A DNA stretch of 26,954 bases from JAWKTM01 sp041399085 (GCA_041399085.1 JAWKTM010000087.1:1-26954); one strand, 5' to 3'. Shown: positions 16,452-26,331, counted from the stretch's first letter. Notes: generated from the letters alone by a model not told the origin. Made by a program: numbers and translations.

Positions 16452-17735
16452 ATGAATGTTTTGGTATGCCACAATTTTTACCGCCATGCGGGTGGCGAAG
16501 ACAGCGTCTTCCACGAGGAAGTGCGTTTGTTGGAATCGTATGGTCATCATGTGGTGTGCTACACACGCCGAAATGACGAGTTCGACGGTCAGTCGAAGTT
16601 GCGTCTGTCCATGAACGCCGTGTGGAATCGCGCCACCGCGAATGAGTTGGCCGAGCTAGTTCGTCGTGAGAACATTCAAGTCGCCCATTTCCACAATACT
16701 TGGCCGCTGATTTCCGCGGCCGGGTATTCGGCGGTCCGCCGCGCGGGAGCCGCGGTCGTTCAGACGTTGCACAATTATCGGCTGCTCTGTCCAGGCGGAA
16801 CACTGTGCCGGCAGGGCAAGGTGTGCGAAGCTTGTGTCGGAAAAGTTGTGCCTTGGCCAGCCATGCGTCATGGTTGTTATCGCTACAGCCGATCTGCCAG
16901 TACAATTATGGCGAGCGCGACGGTGACTCATCGAATGCTCGGTACCTTTCGCCGACATGTGGATCGGTTCATTGCGCTGAGCGAGTTTGCACGGGACAAG
17001 TTCCAAGCGGCCGGATTGCCTCGCAATAAGTTGGTGATCAAGCCTAACTTTGTTATTCCGCCGACTAATCTAACAACCGAGGCAGGTGGCAATTACGCCT
17101 TGTTCGTGGGGCGACTGTCACCCGAGAAAGGCGTGCAACCGTTGCTGGCCGCGTGGAGGGACCATGCGCCGTCTCTGCCCCTGAAGATCGTCGGCGACGG
17201 GCCGCAGTCGGAGTTGGTGGAATCGGAAGCGGGCCGCAATCCGCGAATGGAGTATCTCGGCCGCCGCGCGCCGCGGGAAGTGTACGAGTTGATTCGCGGC
17301 GCGGCTGTGTTGGTGGTTCCGTCCGTGAACTACGAAGGGTTCCCACGCACCATTGTGGAGGCGTTTGCCGTCGGCACGCCGGTGATCGCCTCTCGACTCG
17401 GTTCCATGATCGAATTAATCGAGGATGGTTGCACCGGAGCCTTCTGCGAAGCTGGCAATCCGGCTAGTCTCGTGGCTGCGGTGAATCGTTTGGCCGCCGA
17501 TCCTGCCAAACGTGAACAGATGGGGATGGCCGCGAGAGACGAATTTCAGCGCCGGTATACACCAGAACGCAACCATGCTCAACTGTTATCGGTCTATGAC
17601 CAAGCCGTGCGCGAACGGGCGCTGACGTTCGCCGCTTCGCGATCCACCGGAGTCTCGACATCTCGCAATAGATCTCGCCCGGCAACGACGGCGCCAGTTG
17701 TTGCCAACGTCGTGTCGGACATGAAACATTCGTGA
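16452..17735 (+). CDS. family 4 glycosyltransferase with Cys-rich insertion
   Basis: The 427-residue GT-B protein begins MNVLVCHNFYRHAGGEDSVF, the usual opening of GT4 enzymes with a glycine-rich acceptor loop. A Cys-rich segment (about 116-135: LLCPGGTLCRQGKVCEACVG) follows LHNYR; this CxnC motif is a recognised feature of one GT4 subgroup and may bind metal. The C-terminal half has ALFVGRLSPEKGV (about 217-229), KIVGDGPQSELVE and YEGFPRTIVEAFAVGTPVIA (297-316), with the paired Glu of the donor site. The last 40 residues are polar and Arg/Ser-rich. It is expected to extend the repeat unit. A 79-base gap with a small GGAACT/AGTTCC hairpin (16413-16431) precedes it. Confidence 0.9.
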   Translation: MNVLVCHNFYRHAGGEDSVFHEEVRLLESYGHHVVCYTRRNDEFDGQSKLRLSMNAVWNRATANELAELVRRENIQVAHFHNTWPLISAAGYSAVRRAGAAVVQTLHNYRLLCPGGTLCRQGKVCEACVGKVVPWPAMRHGCYRYSRSASTIMASATVTHRMLGTFRRHVDRFIALSEFARDKFQAAGLPRNKLVIKPNFVIPPTNLTTEAGGNYALFVGRLSPEKGVQPLLAAWRDHAPSLPLKIVGDGPQSELVESEAGRNPRMEYLGRRAPREVYELIRGAAVLVVPSVNYEGFPRTIVEAFAVGTPVIASRLGSMIELIEDGCTGAFCEAGNPASLVAAVNRLAADPAKREQMGMAARDEFQRRYTPERNHAQLLSVYDQAVRERALTFAASRSTGVSTSRNRSRPATTAPVVANVVSDMKHS

Positions 17736-17798
17736 TTGCACGGGGCTTCGATGATAAGTCCCTTTTAATACCATCCACGTTTCGGAATATTGGTACAA

Positions 17799-18878
17799 AT
17801 GAGTATTGCTTTGGTTACGGGTTCAGCCGGCTTAATTGGCTCGGAAGCGACTCGTCATTTCGCTCAAGCCGGATTGGAAATTATTGGGATCGACAACGAT
17901 ATGCGCCGCCGCTTCTTCGGCGACGAAGCCTCGACACGTTGGCAGCGATCGCAGCTTGAGCAGGATTTGGCCGGGAGTTATCGACATCACGAAATCGATA
18001 TTCGCGACAACGACGCGGTTGATCGTTTGTTCTCGACGTATGGAAAGGACATCGCGCTAGTCATACATACAGCCGCTCAGCCATCGCACGACTGGGCGGC
18101 CCGCGAGCCTCACACCGATTTCGGGGTGAACGCGGTTGGCACGCTCAATTTATTGGAAGCGACGCGTCGTCATTCGCCCGACGCGGTGTTCATCTTCACA
18201 TCGACGAACAAGGTTTACGGCGATACGCCGAACCGATTGCCGTTGGTCGAACAGGCGAAGCGCTGGGAGATCGATCCGGCTCACACATATGCCTCGGGCA
18301 TTCGTGAGGACATGTCGATCGACCAAACCACGCATAGTCTGTTTGGGGCGTCGAAGGTGGCGGCCGATGTGTTGGTGCAGGAATATGGACGTTACTTCGG
18401 AATGTCCACGGCTTGCTTTCGAGGCGGCTGTCTGACCGGCCCCAATCACAGCGGCACTCAGCTACACGGATTTCTGGCGTATCTTATGAAATGCACGGTA
18501 ACGGGAACGCCGTACACGGTGTTCGGTTACCAAGGCAAACAGGTGCGAGACAATATCCACAGCCAAGACCTGATCGCGGCGTTTGACCAGTTCTTTCGAG
18601 CGCCAAGACAAGGAGAGGTTTACAATATCGGCGGTGGACGGTTTAGCAACTGTTCGATGCTCGAAGCCATCGACTTGTGCCAAGAGATTGCCGGTTGTGA
18701 ACTTTGTTGGACTTATTCCGAGTCGAACCGCATCGGCGATCATATATGGTATGTCAGTGACTTGGCTAAGTTTCAGTCGCACTATCCCGAGTGGCGGCTT
18801 CGGTTCGATGTGAGTGACATTCTGAAGCAGATTCATGGCGCGAATATCGACCGCTGGGCGGAAGCGGCGGCTAAGTGA
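17799..18878 (+). CDS. NAD-dependent sugar epimerase, CDP-paratose 2-epimerase-like (extended SDR)
   Basis: The 359-residue protein is an extended short-chain dehydrogenase. The NAD site GSAGLIGSE is at 8-16 with Asp32 at the end of strand 2. HTAAQPSHD (90-98) and FTSTNKVYGD (133-142) match the CDP-paratose/tyvelose 2-epimerase branch. The catalytic YxxxK position reads FGASK (Phe182, Lys186), so the tyrosine is replaced. RGGCLTGPNHSG (208-219) and VRDNIHSQDLI follow, which bind the nucleotide sugar. It should invert a centre of a nucleotide-linked sugar for the repeat unit, with catalysis uncertain because of Phe182; I recall related proteins with the same change. ATG 17799 is preferred over a TTG at 17790. 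Confidence 0.87.
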   Translation: MSIALVTGSAGLIGSEATRHFAQAGLEIIGIDNDMRRRFFGDEASTRWQRSQLEQDLAGSYRHHEIDIRDNDAVDRLFSTYGKDIALVIHTAAQPSHDWAAREPHTDFGVNAVGTLNLLEATRRHSPDAVFIFTSTNKVYGDTPNRLPLVEQAKRWEIDPAHTYASGIREDMSIDQTTHSLFGASKVAADVLVQEYGRYFGMSTACFRGGCLTGPNHSGTQLHGFLAYLMKCTVTGTPYTVFGYQGKQVRDNIHSQDLIAAFDQFFRAPRQGEVYNIGGGRFSNCSMLEAIDLCQEIAGCELCWTYSESNRIGDHIWYVSDLAKFQSHYPEWRLRFDVSDILKQIHGANIDRWAEAAAK

Positions 18879-18910
18879 TTGGCTTGACCTAAGTGAGAGT
18901 TATCGGAAAT

Positions 18911-19717
18911 ATGATTGATCGTGGAAGACATAATGTGCTAGGCGTTCAAGTTCACGCCGTGGATTACGAAGCGGCTGTTGACAAAATTGCGAACGCCGCT
19001 CGGGAACGGCAACCGCTGGCGGTCAGCGCGCTGGCCGTACACGGAGTGATGACGGGCGTGCTGGATGGGACGCATCGCTATCGGCTGAACCAGTTGGATC
19101 TTATCGTCCCAGATGGCCAACCCGTGCGCTGGGCGTTGAACTGGCTGCACCGCGCGGCGCTAAGTGACCGCGTTTACGGTCCAGAACTCATGTTGCGAAC
19201 GTGCGAGCGGGCCGCGGCGGATGGGTTGCCGATTTTTCTGTTCGGGGGCAGTGAAGAACTGCTCGATAAGTTGTCGGGCCGCTTGCTACAACGATTTCCC
19301 AGCTTGCAAATCGCGGGGCGGCAGGCGTCTCGCTTTCGCTGGCTCACGCCGGAAGAACGGGACGAGACGGTGGCGACAATCCGCGACAGCGGCGCCGCGA
19401 TTACGTTCGTAGGGCTCGGTTGCCCTCGGCAAGAGGTGTGGGCCTATGAGTTCCGCGACCTGTTATCCATGCCGATATTGGCTGTTGGGGCCGCTTTCAA
19501 CTTTCACGCTGGTTTACTGCCTCAAGCGCCCCCAGCGTTGCAACGTCGTGGTATGGAATGGGCCTATCGACTGATGCGCGAACCTCGGCGACTGTGGAAG
19601 CGGTATCTGTTGTTAAATCCGTTATACGTGACGCTTCTGCTGCTGCAATGGTCGCGAGCGCGAGTCATTGATCCTCATAGCGCTACGCCTCCGAAACAGG
19701 AGATTCTGTACGGCTAG
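18911..19717 (+). CDS. WecG/TagA/CpsF-family glycosyltransferase
   Basis: The 268-residue protein is a membrane-associated inverting glycosyltransferase (GT26). Family motifs are present: DLIVPDGQPVRWALNWL, with the Asp that is essential in TagA; RVYGPELMLRTCERA; PIFLFGGSEELLDKL; FVGLGCPRQEVWA; and ILAVGAAFNFHAGLLPQAP. The C-terminal helix, WKRYLLLNPLYVTLLLLQW, is amphipathic and likely membrane-binding. WecG-type enzymes usually add the second sugar to the lipid carrier, so this gene complements the phosphoglycosyl transferase at 7939. A GTG at 18893 would add six residues. Last gene of the run; its end overlaps the convergent membrane-protein gene by 35 bases. Confidence 0.9.
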   Translation: MIDRGRHNVLGVQVHAVDYEAAVDKIANAARERQPLAVSALAVHGVMTGVLDGTHRYRLNQLDLIVPDGQPVRWALNWLHRAALSDRVYGPELMLRTCERAAADGLPIFLFGGSEELLDKLSGRLLQRFPSLQIAGRQASRFRWLTPEERDETVATIRDSGAAITFVGLGCPRQEVWAYEFRDLLSMPILAVGAAFNFHAGLLPQAPPALQRRGMEWAYRLMREPRRLWKRYLLLNPLYVTLLLLQWSRARVIDPHSATPPKQEILYG

Positions 19718-20135
19718 GGGTTGAAGTCATCTTGCCAACGAGTGCTTGGCCCAATTTGGCGCCGGCCAAGCCGCACGGAAGATACGCGACGAGATCGAGG
19801 ATTTCGAACCACGGTGGCGCTGGTAGGACCAGGACGTTGTATAAACCACCGAAAAAGAACCAAACGCCCAACGTGGCGCCCAGGATCAGAAACCTCCGAC
19901 GAGCGATAACGGCGGCCACAAGACTGGCCGCGAATGTTCCGCCAGCGTGGGCGAGGAACACCAAGCCGAACGCGGCCGTGGGTAGTGACGCGATATAGGC
20001 TTGAAAGGCTGTCGTGTCGGAGTAATCCAAACCGGGCGGAGGCGGATACATGCTCATTGATAAAATCACAATGAGCATGTTAACCACGCTGCCCGCGACC
20101 AAACCGACAATCAAGCCACCTAGGATTCGTAGCAT
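19683..20135 (-). CDS. small membrane protein, unknown function
   Basis: The 150-residue protein has four hydrophobic segments: about 3-28 (glycine-rich, GGLIVGLVAGSVVN), 50-76, 81-102 and 112-130, with a polar PPPPGLDYSDTT loop after the first and a short polar C-terminal tail (TSTPSRTESPVSEA). I do not recognise the family for certain; the glycine-zipper first helix and the loop recall a widespread set of uncharacterised planctomycete membrane proteins. It is convergent with the WecG-type gene and overlaps its last 35 bases. The only support for coding is the consistent hydrophobic pattern and a clean frame. Confidence 0.7.
   Translation of the reverse strand: MLRILGGLIVGLVAGSVVNMLIVILSMSMYPPPPGLDYSDTTAFQAYIASLPTAAFGLVFLAHAGGTFAASLVAAVIARRRFLILGATLGVWFFFGGLYNVLVLPAPPWFEILDLVAYLPCGLAGAKLGQALVGKMTSTPSRTESPVSEA
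20048..20080. repeat. 12-bp inverted repeat inside the membrane-protein gene
   Basis: ACATGCTCATTG (20048-20059) and CAATGAGCATGT (20069-20080) are exact reverse complements with a nine-base loop. They encode part of the end of the first membrane helix (residues 19-29), so the symmetry may be chance or may form a hairpin in the mRNA. Confidence 0.6.
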
Positions 20136-20206
20136 CGCATGTCACTCAAATCGTGATGATGTGCCGAGGTTGGCCTGTGTCGGCTGTTGGCCGCTGATTT
20201 CCCTGG

Positions 20207-23200
20207 TTATGGCCTCTCGGTCCAGCAGGTAATTTTGCCGTCCTGCGTGGACAGATAGAGCCGTCCGCGGGCAGCGGCCATGCCATCCCAAGTCGGCAAT
20301 GCCGGCAGTTGAATCGTCGCCAAACGCTCTCCCGTTTCCGGCCGAACGGCCCAAAGGAGACTTCCTTGCTGGCCTTCCAACGCCGCGGCCTGTTGGGCCA
20401 GTTGCTCTTGCACGCGAGGATCGCGCTCCGTCAGCCGTGCGAAGGACTCCTCCTCGTTCACCATGTCCGGAGGCCCGGCCACGTAGAGAGTTTTTCCGGC
20501 TAAGGCCAAAGCGCTGACGAACATTGGTAAGTCCTGATTCCAATGATGTTCCACGAACGATCCCTTGGCCGGTTGGCGGTTATTGCTCGCCGCCGCCGTT
20601 CCGCCCCCTCGAAACTTCATGGCTCGACTGAACTGTCCAGGCGTCGAGATCGCTCCTTGAATGACGCCGGCCAGTTTATGAGGCGATTCGTCTTGAGCAT
20701 CGGCCTTGTCGAACGAGACACGCAAGGCCAAAGCCACGCCGTCGATGGAAGCGTGGGGATCCGCGAACCGAGCGGCGACTTGTTCGGCGCTGAGCGCTGT
20801 GTGATAGATACTCACATCGTCGATCAATCCAACAAATCCCACGTTCGACGCGTACTCGCCCACGCTACTGGCGTCGTCCACGCCGATGTCGAGCCCTTGT
20901 TTCGGTTCCGAGGAAATGAGACCGGACGATTTCCCTTCCGCTACTAACTTGCCATCCACATACAGTCGCATTTGTTTCTGTTCGTCAAGCACGCCGACCA
21001 CATGCGCCCATCGGCCCACAATGCGATCGGACGACGTGATGGATGTAAGCTGGTTCTCGGCGCGGATGTCAAAGCCCGCCTTGCCGCCTCGCATCACCAA
21101 AGCGTATCCGTTCTGCGGACCGCCATGAGCCAACAGGACGCCCGCTGGCTGTTCGGCATTCACCCACAACTCGACCGTCAGCGGCTTGCCGGTCGGATCC
21201 AGCTTGGGAAGCACACCGAAGTGGATGGAATCGGCCGTGGCTTTGTTGCCACGTTGGCGACCATTGTTATTGCCAGATGGGCCGTTATTTGGACGCGGAT
21301 TGTTGGCTTGGTTATTGGCTTGTCGGCCGCCCGCGTTGGCATTCGATTGGCGACCAGTCGCACCGCCTCGCGCCGCCCCCGGCCGTGGCGTTGTCGGCGC
21401 ATCCTCCGTGGGGTTCTCGGAATCCCCATACGCTTCGTCGGCGGCCTCTTTGCTGGAACGGAATAGTTCATGTTCCATGATCGTCGTCCAACGATAATAT
21501 TGGGGCTTGCGGGCAAAACCAAACACATACTCATCATTAAAGACCAGCATGCGGCCGCTCGGCGTGAACCGGCCGGCTTGGTAATACCCATTATGGCCAC
21601 CGGCAAAGCTACGGCCGTAAACCCAATAGGATCGGTGGAACCAAGTGTCATCCAAGAAACCCGTGGGAGCGAACAGATGTCGGCCTTCACCTTTCTGCGT
21701 GCCGCCATGACGTTCCGCTTGGCCTGAATGCGGTCCCATCTTCAGGCGATTGCCTTCGCGATCGAACATTTGCGAACGCAGGTAGATCGATTCGCCATCG
21801 CTTGTGAGAATGTCACTCAATCCGACCGGCATTTGCAGTACTTGCAGGCGAGTTTGCAGATTCTCGCCAGTGTCCGGGTCGCGATCGTCGAGTACGGTTT
21901 CGCTGAGTTTTTGACCCGAAACGGCGTCTAGTCGAATCAGTCGCATGCCGCCATCGAGAAAATTGGAACGTCCGGCGATGAAGCTGGCCACTCCGTCTTC
22001 GATCAACACACTACCATGCACGGGCCACACGGATTCCAATTGTTCCATCGCCATCAGCCGCCGATCGGTGGGAGCGCCGCGGAACGCCATACCAAAGCTC
22101 CGTCCGTTGCGCGAAGCGAATACACATAGCCGTCGGCCGAACCAAATAGCACGCGTCCCTGATGAATCGTGGGCGGAGAATCGATCCGACCGGCCGTGAA
22201 ACGCCAGAAAGTGGTCGCCCGAGATGGCATCCGCCATGCAGTGTGAGCATCCACTTGGGACACATAGAGTCTGCCATCGGCTACCGTAACGCCGCTCAGC
22301 CGACCACCCAATTCCGTTTGCCATGCCGCGTCCGCCGCCGCGCCGGACCTCGCTCGGCGAGGAACCGCTGCGAGCGTTATCGTGGCGATAAGTAGGCCAA
22401 TCGGCTAACCGGAGCTTCGTCATCCATGCGAGCGGTTCGTTATAGGCTGGGCCACGTTGCAGACGGCTCTCGCTGTCGATGTCCTCGGGGCGGCGGCAGC
22501 CGATCTTCATTGATGCCGCCAAAGCATTGAACCCATATAACTTGGCTTCTGGATAGCAGGCACAATTATGAGGCGAAGCGCGTAGACCAAACCATTCGCC
22601 GGCATTACACCGTATAAACAACTGCCGCACCCAGTGATGAATGTCCCATTTTTGCGTCAGCGTATCCACAAACTCGACGCCAGTTCGCGACGGCATGATA
22701 AAGCGATCGGTTCCCTTGGCAATGTAACAGCGATGATGGAACCACAGGTGTCGACCGCCGGTGGGAATTCAACTTTGACTTCACCCGTCAACGGATCCAG
22801 GCCTGAGTAGATGCCGCTGTCTTGCGTCCGAGTCGTGAGCGGACCATACCAGTCCGTTGGCCACCAGCAGATCCTCGGGGGATGTCGATAGCCTGACTGA
22901 GCATGCGGGCGCGGTCCACAGATGTTGCTCAGGCGCTGTCGAACGCCTTCATCGTGCGATCGCCGCCAGCGAATAGTACGACGCTCTCCATAAACGACTA
23001 ACTTGGGGCCGAAATTCATTGTAATGGTCTGCTGGCGGGCGGCCGGTTCGAGGTCCACAACTGGTCGCCCGTTTTGCGATCCAGACACACCACCTTTGGC
23101 CGTCGTGGAACACGCGCGTTGCTCGTCCAGCGTCATGGTAAGAGCGCCATGGGTGAACTTCGCGCTCCACACGTTTCGCCGGTTTCGATATCAATGGCCA

Positions 23201-24263
23201 TGATCTCTGCGGCTTTTGATTCCAAGCGTACTCGCGAGCCACGCGGCCTTGATCGCCCACATTCGCGCCGGGGCATAGTCGTCGGTTTCATCGCCGCGAT
23301 TGACTTGAGCCAACAGCAGTCCATTGTTCACCAACAACTCTTCCGTGCCCGCCGTGGCTCTGAATACCCGCCGCGTCTCGCCGGTGCCGGCGTCGATCAT
23401 GGTGACGGGGCGTGAAAGCCCAGCGTAACGAAAACCCGATCGTCGACAGCAGCAACCAGCCGCCGGGCGAGTTGCGTCGGTCCGCTCTTAAGCGGCCAGA
23501 GATGATTTTGCCATTCCGGTATTGGCTGATGCCAGAATCGTGCCGCTGAACGCGTCGCGAGCGAGCAGTGTCCAGCGTGGCGGCAATTGAATCGAAACGC
23601 GCGAGCCTTCGTCCATGATGTAGAAGATTCGCCTCGGGCGGAAACGAGCGCGCTCATGCTGGCCATGCGATCGTGGTAGCGCGACCAGCGGCCGCCGAGC
23701 CACCGCAAATGACGCGGCGGGCCGGCTTGCTGGTCGTGAGCCACGGCGTTTCCCTTCGAGTCGTAGAGATAATGAGTCCAGTCGTCGATTTCCGGCCAAG
23801 GTTTGGTGAGCTTCGACCATTGGTCGCCGTCGCGGATCATGGCGACTCGTTGGGCGTGAGTACTCGGAGCAACTCGTCCCAGCGCTACCGATTCGCCGTC
23901 GACCACGACCAAGTTGACGAGATTGTCGATGGCTGGCAACGTTCGGCTGTCGAACGTGTCGACAGCCACGGGCCCATAGCTGCCTTGTTCGGTCAGACGT
24001 TCGCGAGCTTCCGCAACTTCTGCGCGGCGTCGGACGATAGCCCTTGCACTTGGAGCGGTCGTTGGCAGGCACGCCACGGTCGCCTCGCCGTTGCCGCACC
24101 CGAGATGCACGACGAATCCGCCGGTTATGCCGGATTGTTCTAGCAAGAATCGAGCTTCCTCGGCCGGAGTGGCGGCGTCCGCGGGCGACACGTTGAACAG
24201 GCAGATCGTGGCAATGGCGACCGTACCGAGGCGAACGCGGCGACTGTGGTGAATCCACGACAT
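20207..24263 (-). pseudogene. secreted PQQ-like beta-propeller protein with methyltransferase-like N-terminus and LamG domain, frameshifted
   Basis: Read from 24263 downward, the gene starts with a signal peptide (residues 1-30, ending ADA), then a SAM-methyltransferase-like segment with VVHLGCGNGE (51-60) and later DNLVNLVVV, then WTHYLYDSKGNAVAH and PQQ-propeller blades (ALVSARG, WPLKSGPTQLARRLVA, RLYVSQVDAH, GSADGYVYSLRATDG). The part from about 22085 down to the stop at 20207 is unbroken: more propeller sequence, an Asn/Gly/Arg-rich linker (about 21230-21370), a LamG/concanavalin-like domain (LTVELWVNAE, MRLYVDGKLVAEG, GLIDDVSIYH, about 20740-21190), and a last blade ending GKITCWTERP. 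Between 22085 and 24263 the frame changes many times. A single 829-codon frame (20207-22696) hides this: its first ~200 codons are mostly out of frame. Such proteins probably bind polysaccharides or cofactors outside the cytoplasm; the function is unknown. Pseudogene or sequence error. Confidence 0.8.
21230..21370 (-). other. Asn/Gly/Arg-rich low-complexity linker
   Basis: Coding sequence here gives repeats such as NANAGGRQANNQANNPRPNN, joining the propeller to the LamG domain. It is a likely flexible linker. It lies in the intact part of the frame. Confidence 0.75.
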
Positions 24264-24418
24264 GAGACTTCTCCTGACGAAAAGAATGGGGCGAATGCGA
24301 ACCGATATTATGTTCGCCGTGGTCTGTGCCGCAACCGTTGCATCGCCTTGCCGGTATTCCGCTCACTGCTATGATGACCGGTTCGACTTTTTCAGCTCAA
24401 CCAAGGTGTTTAACGTCC
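24264..24418. promoter_or_regulatory. divergent intergenic region between the PQQ/LamG gene and typA
   Basis: The 155 bases lie between two divergent starts and should hold both promoters. No reliable promoter elements were seen. The stretch falls inside the indel-dense tract, so its exact sequence may be unreliable. Confidence 0.4.
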
Positions 24419-26224
24419 ATGCGCCGCGACGATATCTGAAACATTGTGATTATTGCCCACGTCGACCACGGAAAGACTGCTGGTTGATTGTTTGTTGCGG
24501 CAAAGCGGCCAGTTCCGCGATTCGAGTTACAGCAGAGCCAGACTTGGACACGAACGAACTCGAAGGCGAGCGGGGCATCACGATTCTGGCCAAGAACATC
24601 GCTTTACCCTACCAGGGCGTCAAAATTAACGTGTGATCGACACGCCGGGGCACGCCGATTTTGGCGGCGAGGTCGAGCGCGTGTTGGGGATGGCGGACGG
24701 GCGCTTTGGTGTTGATCGACGCGGCGGAAGGCCCGATGCCGCAGACTCGATTCGTGCTGTCCAAGCGGCACCTGAATGTGGTTTGCGGCCGATCGTGGTC
24801 ATCAACAAGATCGATCGTCCCGACGCTCGCATCAACGAAGTCGTGAACGAAGTTGCCTGAGCTATTGATGGAATTGGGCGGCGACGCTCATCTGGACGAC
24901 TTTCCTCAGTATTTTCGCGAGTACGCGAAGGTTATGCCACGCACGATCCGAATGTTCGCACGGATTCGATCCACCCGCTGTTGGACATGGTGCTGAAAGA
25001 AATTCCGGGCCCGGATGTCGAACCCGAGGAAACCGTTGCAGATGTTGGTCACTACGTTGGATTGGTCGGAATTCGTAGGGCGTATCGCGATCGGGCGGAT
25101 ACATAGCTGGAACCGTTCGCCAAGGGCAGTATGCCGAAGTGCTGAAAGCCCATGAGATTGAGGAAGCCAGTGATTAACGCCGTCCACGTATTTCACAAAT
25201 TGGGACGGACGGAAGTGAAAGATGCGGCCACGGCCGTGATGTGGTGGCCTTGGTGGGGATCGACGACATTGATATTGGCGACACGGTTTGTGCAAAGGAA
25301 CAGCGGCCGCTGCCACGCGACGGTGGACGAGCCGACGTTAGAGATGATCTTTCGATTAACAGTTCTCCGTTCGCCGGCCGCGAAGGCAGCATGTGACGAC
25401 GCGGCAAAGGCGAGCGTTTGCATCGAGAGCTAGAGAAGAATGGCCTCGCGAGTCCGACAAGCCGAAGCGAAGCGACGCCTACGCGGTGTCTGGACGCGGC
25501 GTATTGCATTTGTCGGTGTTGATCGAGACGATGCGGGCGAGGGGTATGAGTTGTCGGTCGCTAAACCGCATGTGATTCACGTGAAGTGGATGGCGTGGTT
25601 CACGAACCGTTCGACGCTGACGGTCGAAGTGCCTACCGACAACCTTGGTCCCGTCACATGGAGATTGTGGGGAATCGACGCGGCACGCTGGACGAGATGC
25701 AGACGCGGGCGATTTACCATCGTGCGTTTCACGATTCCGGCCTGCGCGGCTTGATCGGCATCCGCACCCGAATGTTGAATGCGACGCAGGGGACCGCGGT
25801 GATCCACCATCGCTTTCAGGGATACAAACCATGGGCGAAGGCGACATGCCGCGCGCCAACGGTGTAATGATCTCGAATGTGACGGGCCGCGCCGTGGGTT
25901 TCGGCGCTGGACGGTTTACAAGAGCGAGCCGAGATGTTTGTGGCTCCGGGTGATGATGTCTATGAGGGAATGATTGTGGGAGAAAATGCCCGTGAGAATG
26001 ATCTGACGGTGAATCCCACGCGGGAGAAGAAGTTGACGAATATCCGCGCCGCGGGCAGCGACGACAATATTCTGCTGAAGCCGCCGCGTCGCCTTTCTTT
26101 GGAAGCCGCCTTGGAATACGTCGAGGACGATGAGTTGGTGGAAATCACACCCACTCAGATTCGTCTGCGTAAGAAGCTACTGCGCGAATCCGACCGCCGT
26201 CGGGAAGACCGCCGTCGGGCCTAA
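24419..26224 (+). pseudogene. typA: translational GTPase TypA/BipA, disrupted by many indels
   Basis: Stitching frames together recovers a full TypA of about 600 residues: MRRDDI, G1 motif AHVDHGKT, G2 region ERGITILAKNIAL, G3 DTPGHADFGGEVERVLGMADG, G4 NKIDRPDARINEVVNEV, then domain 2, LLDMVLKEIPGPDVEPEE, and GRGVLHLSVLIETM. From about 25904 to the stop the last ~107 residues are intact (LQERAEMFVAPGDDVYEGMIVGENAREN onward). TypA binds ribosomes and helps 50S assembly under stress. There is an in-frame TGA at 24437-24439 where an Arg codon is expected, and well over ten frame changes follow, for example near 24479, 24527, 24543, 24633, 24700, 24763, 24858 and 25901. Amino-acid matches between breaks are near perfect. 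If the sequence is right, the gene is dead; otherwise this is a poorly read but intact gene. Confidence 0.85.
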
Positions 26225-26293
26225 ATCCTCATACCATAACGATGCGTAGTTAGACGTTCGAACAAAAAGTGCGGCGGCACTCGCAAAAGATAA

Positions 26294-26324
26294 GACTCTC
26301 CCGATCATTGAGGTCGGGAGAGTC
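26294..26324 (-). terminator. rho-independent terminator of the HNH gene
   Basis: GACTCTCCCGA and TCGGGAGAGTC form a perfect 11-base stem with a nine-base loop, eight bases past the HNH stop codon. On the minus strand the stem is followed by TTATCTTTT, a fair U-tract. On the plus strand it is followed by TACTTTTC a few bases later, so it may also stop transcription from typA. Confidence 0.85.
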
Positions 26325-26331
26325 CTGGATA

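Noticed and set aside
22097..22696. N-terminal part of the 829-codon minus-strand frame as a real start of a separate protein
   Set aside because: Its first ~200 residues are mostly out-of-frame sequence; the family-like sequence for the same bases lies in another frame (RLYVSQVDAH, GSADGYVYSL).
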